The notes: generated by a model not told the origin, from the letters alone. Shown: positions 8,737 through 15,787, counted from the first letter of the stretch. The stretch: DNA of 19,424 bases from an uncultured Clostridia bacterium (GCA_934463455.1 CAKSJU010000037.1:1-19424); one strand, 5' to 3'. Made by a program: numbers and translations.

Positions 8737-8765
8737 ATTATAAAACAAAAAGACCGATTTGTAAA
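8737..8765 (-). promoter_or_regulatory. Sigma-A-type promoter for hppA
   Basis: On the minus strand TTTACA (8760-8765) and a perfect TATAAT (8737-8742) are separated by 17 bp, which is nearly consensus spacing and sequence. The start site would be near 8730, leaving a leader of about 110 nt before hppA. A second TATAAT at 8651-8656 is closer to the gene but has no good -35 box. Confidence 0.7.
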
Positions 8766-8873
8766 TATATTTGAGCATTGTTAATTAAGATTTAACAGTT
8801 TTCTTTCTTTTTTACCGCGCATTTTCAGCACATTTACAATTCATTTTTTGGCATAATACAAAAGTATTACAAC

Positions 8874-8904
8874 AAAAAAAGACAGACAACACTCTTTGTC
8901 TGCC
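8874..8904 (-). terminator. Rho-independent terminator downstream of the RHH gene
   Basis: On the minus strand GGCAGACA pairs with TGTCTGTC (one G-U pair) around an 8-nt loop and is followed by seven U (8874-8880). It closes the transcript that starts before the ribbon-helix-helix gene and runs through the structured segment 8905-9043. It insulates hppA, whose promoter lies further on. Confidence 0.8.
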
Positions 8905-9043
8905 GATTGGACATCGTCAAAGCCCTACACACCCGCTTTTCCCGCAGGATGTGCAGCTTGCAGCCTATGCAGGGCAATACCGTCACAGCGCAGGAGCCGG
9001 CGGTTTCCGACAAACCGCAATCAGCGATATTGTCTGCTTTGCT
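8905..9043 (-). other. GC-richer structured segment, candidate small RNA, 3' UTR or dispersed repeat
   Basis: This stretch follows the RHH stop codon and is clearly richer in G+C than its surroundings. Two stems are visible: GCGGTTT/AAACCGC with a 5-nt loop (9000-9018), and a 10-bp stem with two G-U pairs in the minus-strand RNA (8925-8934 with 8947-8956). It ends at the U-run terminator at 8874-8904. The frame of the RHH gene stays open after its stop for 58 more codons to 8867, with no ribosome site; its end reads MSNRQTKSVVCLFLL. No known Rfam family was recognised. It fills most of the gap between RHH and hppA (8621-9043); the rest of that gap holds the terminator, hppA promoter, palindrome and leader. 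Confidence 0.45.
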
Positions 9044-9193
9044 TTATTTATCTTCAATATCCTTTAAATGCTGTCTGATAAGTAAATTAATATATTGCGA
9101 AAGTGAGCGGTCATCGTCCTCCGCCAGAATTTTCACCTTTTCTAAAAGGTCTTCATCTATTGTTATACTGATTTTTTGTTTTAACGGACGCAT
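9044..9193 (-). CDS. Small ribbon-helix-helix (CopG/Arc-type) DNA-binding protein
   Basis: A 49-aa protein. It begins MRPLKQKISITIDEDLLEKV, where KQKISITID is the DNA-contacting beta strand, ED-LLEKVKILAEDD the first helix, and RSLSQYINLLIRQHL the second helix with the typical hydrophobic pattern of dimeric RHH proteins. The ATG has AGGTGG nine bases upstream and an extended -10 promoter in front. The length is normal for minimal RHH regulators or antitoxins. It is transcribed divergently from the 77-aa cysteine-rich gene, and a palindrome in the shared promoter region is a plausible binding site. No toxin gene follows it on the same strand, so a toxin-antitoxin role is not supported. Its targets are not known; local autoregulation is the simplest guess. 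Confidence 0.85.
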   Translation of the reverse strand: MRPLKQKISITIDEDLLEKVKILAEDDDRSLSQYINLLIRQHLKDIEDK

Positions 9194-9217
9194 AGCACAG
9201 CACCACCTTTTGAAATT

Positions 9218-9226
9218 ATTATACCA
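9218..9226 (-). promoter_or_regulatory. Extended -10 promoter for the RHH gene
   Basis: TGGTATAAT on the minus strand is an extended -10 element (TGnTATAAT) about 25 bp before the RHH ATG. Another TATAAT lies just upstream at 9228-9233. No good -35 box was seen, which is common for extended -10 promoters. Confidence 0.55.
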
Positions 9227-9243
9227 TATTATACGATATTACA

Positions 9244-9272
9244 TTGACATTTCGCCTTAATTAGTATATAAT
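9244..9272 (+). promoter_or_regulatory. Perfect consensus promoter for the 77-aa gene
   Basis: TTGACA (9244-9249), a 17-bp spacer and TATAAT (9267-9272) match the sigma-70/sigma-A consensus at every position. The start site should be near 9279, giving a leader of about 29 nt with AGGAGG at 9293-9298. Such a perfect promoter would be very active unless repressed. Confidence 0.9.
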
Positions 9273-9287
9273 ACTACTTAGTAGTAT
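9271..9287. promoter_or_regulatory. Palindrome over the start site, likely operator
   Basis: ATACTAC (9271-9277) and GTAGTAT (9281-9287) are perfect inverted arms around TTA. The site overlaps the last two bases of the -10 box and the predicted start of transcription, where a bound dimer would block RNA polymerase. The divergent RHH protein is the nearest candidate ligand; this link is inference. Confidence 0.6.
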
Positions 9288-9307
9288 ATGCGAGGAGGAT
9301 AATAAAA

Positions 9308-9541
9308 ATGGCAGAATACTGTTTGGAATGTTTCAAAAAATATATAGCAACCGAGGAATTTGCCTACTTAACGGAAAAAGACGCAGTATGTATTCCCGAT
9401 TACTGTGAGGGGTGCGGCGAGTGGAAACCATGTGTTGTGAGAATAAAAGAAAGAAGCTTAAAAAAACGGTTTACCAACGGTTGCTTCCGAACTTACAACC
9501 GAATTAAATTCAAGCTCCGCATGCGCCGTTTGAAACAATAA
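9308..9541 (+). CDS. Small basic cysteine-rich protein of unknown function
   Basis: A 77-aa protein that I do not recognise. Cysteines at 5 and 8 (CLEC), 33 and 36 (CEGC), plus 28, 42 and 59, suggest a small zinc-ribbon or other metal-binding fold built from two CxxC pairs. The C-terminal half (residues about 45-77) is strongly basic, with KERSLKKRF and KFKLRMRRLKQ, which would suit contact with nucleic acid. There is no signal peptide or membrane segment. The ATG has AGGAGG nine bases upstream and a perfect consensus promoter, so expression signals are strong. It is one of only two plus-strand genes and lies opposite a ribbon-helix-helix regulator. A long hairpin terminator follows 20 bp after the stop. 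Function is open; metal-bound nucleic-acid-binding protein is inference only. Confidence 0.8.
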   Translation: MAEYCLECFKKYIATEEFAYLTEKDAVCIPDYCEGCGEWKPCVVRIKERSLKKRFTNGCFRTYNRIKFKLRMRRLKQ

Positions 9542-9561
9542 AAGCTAATATCTCCAAAATT

Positions 9562-9615
9562 AAAAATGGGGCTGTTTAAAAAGTCAATTGACTTTTTTTA
9601 AACAGCCCCATTTTT
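9562..9615. terminator. Long bidirectional hairpin terminator (repeat copy A)
   Basis: A near-perfect inverted repeat with arms of about 26 bases (9562-9587 with 9588-9615, two unpaired T), centred on CAATTG. The outer part GGGGCTGTTT/AAACAGCCCC is GC-rich, and A/T runs flank both sides. It lies between the convergent 77-aa gene and the SLH gene and can terminate both. The hairpin plus the following TTTTTGAGGGGATAG resembles the element at 16223-16278. Confidence 0.85.
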
Positions 9616-9670
9616 GAGGGGATAGGAAAAAAGTTTTTTTCGTTTTATACTTTTTTATATACCTTTGGTT

Positions 9671-11968
9671 TTATCTTTTTATTGCTACCACTCTGACAAC
9701 TCCGTCTTTCTTTTCGGAATACAAGCTGATACTTTTCACTTTAATATTTTCCAGCTCATCGATTGAGACAACCTTATATTTTTCATCGGTCACATCTACA
9801 ATCTGCACATCCGAATACATCTTATAAACCGTTCCGTTCACCTTTATTCTGCTTCCCTCAACAGCCTCCAAGGAGTTTGACGCTGCAAGCTTATAAAGAG
9901 AAATAACATCGGTTATCGCACCGGTCGAAAGTGTTCTGTATGCAATTCCGCTTTCTGCCGAAACATTGAATTTCACATCGGTGGTATAGCTTTGCGCTCC
10001 GCTGTTGTTATAAACCGAATAGGTGTACATTCCGCCGCTGTCTTTTCTCGACTTCAAAATTCCGTAATTATAGCTTCCGCCTATGCCTTGAACATACAAT
10101 ATTCCGATGTCTCCGAAAGCATTTGCCGAAACCGAGGCGATTACATTACTTTCGGGAATTTCGTTCAATTCAAGCGTATCAAAATTCAAGGTTTCCAACC
10201 TCAGAGCTTCATCATCGCCGCTCAGCTTTTGAATAACTTTAACTTCCTTTAAAACATTCTTTCCGCCGAGAGTTCTGTTCGACATATCAATTTTTCCGTA
10301 CGCCTTTGATGTTGTGCTTGTATTAACCGAAGCAAGGCTTACTTCTCCGTTTGAAAATGTCAGTCTCATAAGCTTTCCGACATAATCGCTGTAATTTCTG
10401 TCCGCAGTATATTCATACTCTTCTCCGTCCGGCATAAAGAGCTTAACGTATGTCTCGCTCGAGCCTTCGTTCTGACCCGAATCGGCAACCTTTTGTCCGC
10501 TTTCGGTAACAACTCCGTATTCAAAGAAATCAAAATCGGTAAGCTCAACAGCGTATATAACCTTATCGTTTTTACCCAAAAGCAGCGTTACCTTATCGCC
10601 TATATCAAAAGCTCCGCTTGACGCGTCCAGCTTGCTCAATGCGCTGTCCGAGCCGATAACGTATGACTTTCCTCCGACCGTTACCTCGCTTACATACGCT
10701 TTTGACGGTGAAGCGTCATAGTATATTCCCGTAACCTTTTTGGAATACACATCCATTGTATTGGATTGAGTATTATAATAAATAACATCATTCTTTTTAA
10801 TATCCGATACCGACGCCGATTTTCCGTTTCTGTATACCACAAGATTGTTATAGTTTATTGTTTTGCTTTCGGCGGTCTGTTCGCCCTCGGAATAGTCATG
10901 AGAAGCAAGCATAGGCTCAACCTCTACCGTACTTGCACTGATTACCTTATTATTTTTATCTATAACAAGTGTTCCCGTCTCGCCGACCTTATCGAGAATT
11001 TCGGAATTGGAAACCGTAAACGTACCCTTAGATGTCTTTATTTCCATTGCTCCCAAGGTTTTATCCTCTGCCGCGGAAGCAATTATATAGCAATCCTCCA
11101 AAACGGTATATTTATTTTTTTCGGTATTGCTGTCATCTTCATTATATCTTTTTACGCAGGCAATCTCGCCGTCTTTGTTTATTACCGCATATTTAAGGAC
11201 ATCTCCCGCCGCAAGCGAGGACTTCATCACAGTGGTATACACGCTGTTATTATTAAGCTTTACTTCGTCCTTATAAAGCGCGTTATCGTCATTTCCCGTT
11301 GCAAGCACAACAGCGTCCTCAACGGTTGTAAATCCGTAATTTTCAAGAAGAAGCGGAGATTTTTGACCTGTCGCATCCTTTTGGCTCATTCTCGTAAACA
11401 GCGCTCTGTCTATCAAAACGGACGCAACTGCACGGTTTATCGGAGTATACGCTCCGACATTAAGTCCCGAGGTAAGTCCTATGCTTTGCGCCGCTTCAAC
11501 ATAATTTGTCGGCCAATATGCGCCTATTGTCTCTTCGGTATAGCCCAGCATACGTCCGAGAATTGTAAGTGCTTCGGCATAGGTAATGGTGTTGGTTGCT
11601 CCGAAAGAGCCGTCCGGATAGCCGGAAACAATTCCCTTTGCGGCAACATATGCGATATAAGGTACTGCCCAGTTTCCCTGGGGAACGTCATAAAACTTTG
11701 ACGACACGCCGTAAGCCTTTGCTTCCTTTTCTTCATCCATAGCGCATACTATAAGCTTTGCAAATTCAGCACGCGTTATTTGATTATCCGCATGAAATGT
11801 TCCGTCGTCATAGCCGCTGACAACGCCCAAATCGGTAAGGCGGTTTACCGCCGTATAGTATGAGTCATATTCGTACACGTCGGTATATGCCCCCGCAAGC
11901 GGCACTTGTACCGAAGCCGTCAAAAGGCAGCCGACGCATGCTAAGCTTAATTTTTGTTTAAATTTCAT
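9671..11968 (-). CDS. Secreted SLH-domain surface protein
   Basis: A 765-aa extracellular protein from the ATG at 11968, which has AAAGGA nine bases upstream; the open frame 20 codons longer lacks a matching site. Residues 1-27 are a signal peptide (KFKQK, hydrophobic core, cleavage near AGA-YTD). Three S-layer-homology domains follow: about 28-75 (VSGYDDGTF, ITRAEFAKL), 92-141 (VSGYPDGSF, ITYAEALTI) and a weaker third at 150-195 (INRAVASVLIDRA). SLH domains anchor proteins to pyruvylated cell-wall polymer, so it should sit on the cell surface. The remaining roughly 570 residues are a long beta-rich region rich in Ser, Asp, Lys and Val that I cannot assign; it contains a repeated theme of short strand-forming stretches. 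It follows the MacAB-like exporter genes by 56 bp with no visible terminator, so it may be co-transcribed with them. Confidence 0.9.
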   Translation of the reverse strand: MKFKQKLSLACVGCLLTASVQVPLAGAYTDVYEYDSYYTAVNRLTDLGVVSGYDDGTFHADNQITRAEFAKLIVCAMDEEKEAKAYGVSSKFYDVPQGNWAVPYIAYVAAKGIVSGYPDGSFGATNTITYAEALTILGRMLGYTEETIGAYWPTNYVEAAQSIGLTSGLNVGAYTPINRAVASVLIDRALFTRMSQKDATGQKSPLLLENYGFTTVEDAVVLATGNDDNALYKDEVKLNNNSVYTTVMKSSLAAGDVLKYAVINKDGEIACVKRYNEDDSNTEKNKYTVLEDCYIIASAAEDKTLGAMEIKTSKGTFTVSNSEILDKVGETGTLVIDKNNKVISASTVEVEPMLASHDYSEGEQTAESKTINYNNLVVYRNGKSASVSDIKKNDVIYYNTQSNTMDVYSKKVTGIYYDASPSKAYVSEVTVGGKSYVIGSDSALSKLDASSGAFDIGDKVTLLLGKNDKVIYAVELTDFDFFEYGVVTESGQKVADSGQNEGSSETYVKLFMPDGEEYEYTADRNYSDYVGKLMRLTFSNGEVSLASVNTSTTSKAYGKIDMSNRTLGGKNVLKEVKVIQKLSGDDEALRLETLNFDTLELNEIPESNVIASVSANAFGDIGILYVQGIGGSYNYGILKSRKDSGGMYTYSVYNNSGAQSYTTDVKFNVSAESGIAYRTLSTGAITDVISLYKLAASNSLEAVEGSRIKVNGTVYKMYSDVQIVDVTDEKYKVVSIDELENIKVKSISLYSEKKDGVVRVVAIKR

Positions 11969-12024
11969 TGTACTAAATCCTTTCTTTGAAAACCGTATTA
12001 ATTCAGCTTTTGTTATGCCTAAAA

Positions 12025-13209
12025 TCACTCGGAGCGCAGCGCCTCTATAGGATGCAGCTTTGCCGCTTTTTTCGCAGGTGCTATTCCGAAGAAAACGCCT
12101 ATGAAGATAGAGAACAAGAACGACATTGCTATCATATTTGACTGCGGTGCAAAGGACATATTTATCAGTTTACATATAATCTGCCCAAACCCGATACCGA
12201 CCAATATTCCTATCAGACCGCCTATTGCGCTTAAAAATACCGATTCTATCAAGAATTGCAAGAGTATATCGGTTGTTCTTGCTCCGATTGCTTTTCTTAT
12301 ACCTATTTCGCGAGTTCTCTCGCTGACCGATACCGTCATTATATTCATAATTCCGATACCGCCGACTACAAGCGATATTGCAGCAATTCCGGCAAGCATC
12401 ATTGTAAGCGTTCCCATCATTTCATCCAGAGTATCGAGCATTTCCGCAACGCTTGACACGCTGAAACCGTCGCTGCTGCCGAATTTCTTCGTTATAAATG
12501 CCTTTGTTGCCGACACAGCCGCGTCAACCGTATCTTCGGTTGCGGCTGCAAGGTAGTAAGTTGTAACATTGCTGTTTTGCAAAAATCTTGACGCTGTCGT
12601 ATACGGAATCGTAATTTTGTTATCGGCTGAATTTTCCGTGGAATCTCCGCTTTCCTCATACACTCCTATGACCGTAAACGGCTGACCGTTAAGCTTTATT
12701 GTCTCGCCCGTAGGGTCAAGGCCTGCATAAAGCTCCTGAACTATATATGTACCGACAATCGCAACCTTTGAACGTCTGCTGACATCATTTTCTGTAAAAA
12801 ATCTGCCGCTCACGAGTTTTACTTCTTTTATATCGTTATAGCACGAATCCACGGCATCAAGTGACGAGCCTGTGTTGTTATCTCCGTTTTTTGCCTGTAC
12901 CATGCCTGTTATATACGGCGAAACATCACTTATTATGTCCGAATTTTCTTCGGCAAATTTTTGCATATCCTCTTCCTTTATCGACCTCGAGGTAAATCCT
13001 CTCGAAAAATTGACGGTAATCATTTTTGTACCGAGAGAGGAAAGCTGTTCGGTGATAGACTCTGAAGCACCTCCGCCTATTCCGGTCAAGAGAATAACCG
13101 ATGCAACACCTATTATTACGCCCAGCATTGTAAGTGCCGAACGGCCTCGGTTTCCCAATATGCTCTTTACTGCCATTTTAACCGATTGGACTAATTTTCC
13201 CATGTTCAT
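12025..13209 (-). CDS. MacB/FtsX-family ABC transporter permease
   Basis: A 394-aa permease of the MacB type. Transmembrane helix 1 lies at about 25-45, followed by an extracellular MacB-type core domain of about 215 residues. Three further helices lie in the C-terminal third, with the FtsX signature TREIGIRKAIGA between helices 2 and 3, and the end motif LHPIEALRSE. This topology fits mechanotransmission ABC systems that move a substrate on the outer face of the membrane rather than through it. The start ATG has GGAGG 11 bases upstream, inside the end of the ATPase gene; the two genes are three bases apart, so translation is probably coupled. With the adaptor and ATPase upstream it forms a complete MacAB-like unit. 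The substrate may be a peptide, antibiotic or lipoprotein-like cargo; this cannot be told from the sequence. Confidence 0.93.
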   Translation of the reverse strand: MNMGKLVQSVKMAVKSILGNRGRSALTMLGVIIGVASVILLTGIGGGASESITEQLSSLGTKMITVNFSRGFTSRSIKEEDMQKFAEENSDIISDVSPYITGMVQAKNGDNNTGSSLDAVDSCYNDIKEVKLVSGRFFTENDVSRRSKVAIVGTYIVQELYAGLDPTGETIKLNGQPFTVIGVYEESGDSTENSADNKITIPYTTASRFLQNSNVTTYYLAAATEDTVDAAVSATKAFITKKFGSSDGFSVSSVAEMLDTLDEMMGTLTMMLAGIAAISLVVGGIGIMNIMTVSVSERTREIGIRKAIGARTTDILLQFLIESVFLSAIGGLIGILVGIGFGQIICKLINMSFAPQSNMIAMSFLFSIFIGVFFGIAPAKKAAKLHPIEALRSE

Positions 13210-13212
13210 CTT

Positions 13213-13995
13213 TTATTCCGCCTCCTTTTTATGAAGATCCGCGTCAAGGTCTGCCGCCTTTACGTTTTCGTTATCATTCAAATCGGAAGCTTTAACATTT
13301 GTTGCATCCGCCATATCGGAACGATTATCAATATCGCTTACTATTTTACCGTCGCGGATTGTTACGATACGTTCCGCTTGTTTTGCTATATTCAAATCGT
13401 GAGTAATCAATACAATTGTATTTCCCTCTTCATGAAGCTCGTGCATCATCTGCATGATTTCAATACCTGATTTTGAATCCAGTGCGCCTGTAGGCTCATC
13501 CGCAAGTATAAGCGACGGATGGCTGCACAGCGCTCTCGCGATAGACACTCTCTGCTGCTGACCTCCCGAAAGCTCAGTCGGCTTATGTCCCGCTTTATCT
13601 TCAAGTCCTACCCGCCTGAGTGCTTCAAGTGCCATTTTTTCTCTTTGTGCGGTCGGCATACCGCGGTATATAAGCGGCAATTCAACATTTTCCAGTGCAG
13701 TAAGCTTTGTAAGAAGATTATACTGCTGAAAAATAAAACCGAGTTTTTGATTTCTGAGGTCGGCAAGCTGATTATCTTTCATCTTACTGCCTTCTATTCC
13801 GTCAATCCAATATCTTCCGCTTGTAGGAACGTCAAGACAGCCTATCATATTCATAAGAGTGGATTTTCCCGAGCCGGACGGGCCTATTATAGCCACAAAT
13901 TCATGCGGCTTTATATGCAGGCTTACTCCGTCCAAGGCTCTGACTTCATTCTCACCCATTTTATATATTTTGGTGATATTCTCCAATCTAATCAT
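13213..13995 (-). CDS. ABC transporter ATP-binding protein (MacB/LolD type)
   Basis: A 260-aa cytoplasmic ATPase that powers the neighbouring permease. Motifs are complete: Walker A GPSGSGKST at 38-46, Q-loop Gln90, signature LSGGQQQR at 142-149, Walker B LILADEP at 162-168 and switch His199. The family usually ends near 225-230. Here residues 222-260 form an additional hydrophilic acidic tail with the near repeat NVKASDL...NVKAADL, ending in HKKEAE. The ATG has AGGTG seven bases upstream. The gene begins 10 bases after the adaptor stop and ends 3 bases before the permease start, so the three are an operon. The tail's role is unknown. Confidence 0.95.
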   Translation of the reverse strand: MIRLENITKIYKMGENEVRALDGVSLHIKPHEFVAIIGPSGSGKSTLMNMIGCLDVPTSGRYWIDGIEGSKMKDNQLADLRNQKLGFIFQQYNLLTKLTALENVELPLIYRGMPTAQREKMALEALRRVGLEDKAGHKPTELSGGQQQRVSIARALCSHPSLILADEPTGALDSKSGIEIMQMMHELHEEGNTIVLITHDLNIAKQAERIVTIRDGKIVSDIDNRSDMADATNVKASDLNDNENVKAADLDADLHKKEAE

Positions 13996-14005
13996 TATGC
14001 GTCAC

Positions 14006-15787
14006 CTATCTTCCGCCGGGGCCGCCGCCCATTGAGCCGCCTCCCGGACCGCCGCCCATTCCGCCGCCGGGGCCACCGCCCATTCCGCCGTTCATTCCGC
14101 CGAACATATTATTCGAATTATCGGAAGAAACCGTCTGGCTGTAGATAACGTCGCCCTCCGAAAGTCCCGACTTAACCTCTGTAAAGTCGTCTCCGGAAAC
14201 TCCGATTGTTATTTCAACTGTTTTAAATCCTGCCGGGGCATCGGGCAATCTATCCTTTTTATCCCCCGGATTGGGAGCTGCCGAGCTATCCGTAGCTGCT
14301 CCGTCTTTTTTGCTTTCATCTGCCTTAGGCGGCATTTTATCGTTATTACCCTTTTGCTTATTGCTTTCCGCTTTTTCGTCCTTAACAAATACAAAGGAGC
14401 GATCCATTGCGGTTTTTATGTCGGAGGTCGGCACTCTCAAAACATCCTGTGCACTCTCGACAAGCACGCTTGCGTCAACATTCATGCTCGGGCGAAGATT
14501 TCCCGGCTCATTTATCATAACCTCGGCAGTATATGTAGTTACTCCGTTTGAAGCAGTACCTTCAACCGAAAGATTTGATATTTCGCCGAGATAAACTTCA
14601 TTCGGGAGCGCGTCGCAGGTTATCTGTACCTGTTGACCGACAGATACTTTACTTACGTCAAGCTCATCTATGGCAAGGTTGAATTTCAGCTTTGATATAT
14701 CCGCAACAACCATAAGAACCTGGGTTGAATTGGTTTTGTCTATTGTATCTCCCGCTTTGGAATTTTTTGTGATAACCGTTCCCGAAATAGGAGAGGTTAT
14801 TTTATAATCATCCAGCTTATCCTGCTGTTCGCGCAAGGACAGCTGTGCATTTTTGTAAGAAATGGAGCTGTTTTTTATATTATCCGATACAGTATCGCTT
14901 TTAAGCGTCACCAGAGCAGTTCCTTTTGTAACATAGTCACCGTTTGAATGATAAATCTTCGAAACCGTTCCCTCCGCTTCCGAGCTTGCGGTACCTGTTT
15001 CCGAATACTCCGCTTTTCCGTAGCCCGGGCTTATCATTGAATTTATCGCTCCGCCCACAATCTGTCCGTTTGTGATAGCGCCGGGGTTATCAAATTCTAT
15101 CGTAACATCATAAAGCTTTGAGCCGTCGCTCTGCGGAGTTGCAACCGCTGCTTTATCGGTTACTCTTCCCGACATGCTGCTCATATTTGCCGAGCTTGTT
15201 ACCTCTGCCGTTTCGCCTATGTAAATATTTCCGATTTGGCTTTCGTTGAACGGAAGAACAACCTTCATGACACGGCTGTTGCTTATGTCGGCAATTTTTG
15301 CGCCGATTTTCACGCTGTCGCCGTTTCGGATGTCCAAGCCGGAAATAACTCCGCTGCACGGCGCGGTTACGGTCAGGTCATCCGCTTTTTTCAATGCCGA
15401 GTTATAGTTTATTTCGCTTTGGTCAAGTGAAAGCTTTCCTTTTTCTATTCCTATGTCGGTTGACGAGGTATCAAACTGATACAAAATGTCGCCCTCTTTT
15501 ACCGTGTCGCCCACTTCATAATCCGAACGGATTATATCTCCGCTCACCATAGATATAATTTCATACCTTTCGTTCGGCTCAACCGCCGCGCTGCCGGTTA
15601 TGGCAACCTCAACATCGCCTCTTGTAACTATATCGGTATTATTTTCTACGCTGTCCGTCTTTTTATTTTTTCCCGACGTTATCTTCACAACGGCATATGC
15701 AAGCACTGCGACTACGCATGCGCCTATTATAATCTGCTTTTTCGATAACTTTGGCAAGCTAAGACTCTTTCTTTCTCTTTTTTTCAC
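14006..15787 (-). CDS. MacA/HlyD-like efflux adaptor (membrane fusion protein)
   Basis: Membrane-anchored adaptor for the ABC exporter downstream. The best start is GTG at 15787, nine bases after AGGAGGT; an ATG ten codons earlier would place that site inside the gene. The product is 593 aa. After a basic N-terminus, a helix at about 18-36 anchors the protein, with the rest outside. Biotinyl-lipoyl-like halves are visible (VSGDIIRSDYEVGDTVKEGD and ISPGYGKAEY...GDYVTKGTALVTL), followed by ISGTVITKNSKAGDTI and beta-barrel segments. A hydrophilic low-complexity insertion of about 50 residues (rich in K, D, P, A) interrupts the C-terminal part before GFKTVEITIGV. The last 33 residues (14009-14107) are a Gly/Met/Pro tail of GGM and GGP repeats. 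Partners are the ATPase and permease 10 bases downstream. Low-complexity Gly/Met tails are, from memory, seen in related Clostridia adaptors. Confidence 0.92.
   Translation of the reverse strand: MKKRERKSLSLPKLSKKQIIIGACVVAVLAYAVVKITSGKNKKTDSVENNTDIVTRGDVEVAITGSAAVEPNERYEIISMVSGDIIRSDYEVGDTVKEGDILYQFDTSSTDIGIEKGKLSLDQSEINYNSALKKADDLTVTAPCSGVISGLDIRNGDSVKIGAKIADISNSRVMKVVLPFNESQIGNIYIGETAEVTSSANMSSMSGRVTDKAAVATPQSDGSKLYDVTIEFDNPGAITNGQIVGGAINSMISPGYGKAEYSETGTASSEAEGTVSKIYHSNGDYVTKGTALVTLKSDTVSDNIKNSSISYKNAQLSLREQQDKLDDYKITSPISGTVITKNSKAGDTIDKTNSTQVLMVVADISKLKFNLAIDELDVSKVSVGQQVQITCDALPNEVYLGEISNLSVEGTASNGVTTYTAEVMINEPGNLRPSMNVDASVLVESAQDVLRVPTSDIKTAMDRSFVFVKDEKAESNKQKGNNDKMPPKADESKKDGAATDSSAAPNPGDKKDRLPDAPAGFKTVEITIGVSGDDFTEVKSGLSEGDVIYSQTVSSDNSNNMFGGMNGGMGGGPGGGMGGGPGGGSMGGGPGGR

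Noticed and set aside
8870..9043. In-frame extension of the RHH gene by stop read-through
   Set aside because: The frame is open for 58 codons after TAA, but no recoding signal is seen and the hairpins plus terminator explain the segment better. Kept only as a remark.
8907..9260. 117-aa plus-strand frame covering the structured element and RHH gene
   Set aside because: No ribosome site, and it overlaps the well-supported RHH gene and both promoters. Its presence may reflect conservation of the structured element rather than a protein.
9044..9541. Toxin-antitoxin module made of the RHH protein and the 77-aa protein
   Set aside because: Such pairs are normally in one operon with the antitoxin first; here the genes are divergent, and the 77-aa protein has no known toxin motif.
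10766..11701. 311-aa open frame on the plus strand
   Set aside because: It is antisense to the SLH gene, is rich in Cys, Arg and Ile typical of reversed reading, and has no domain or ribosome site; the SLH protein explains this DNA.
11969..12028. Longer SLH protein start at 12028
   Set aside because: It would overlap the permease stop and put 20 residues before a standard signal peptide; the ATG at 11968 has its own ribosome site.
13519..14148. 209-aa Arg-rich plus-strand frame
   Set aside because: Antisense to the ABC ATPase and the Gly-rich adaptor tail; its Arg/Pro-rich C-terminus is the reverse reading of GGN and CCN codons.
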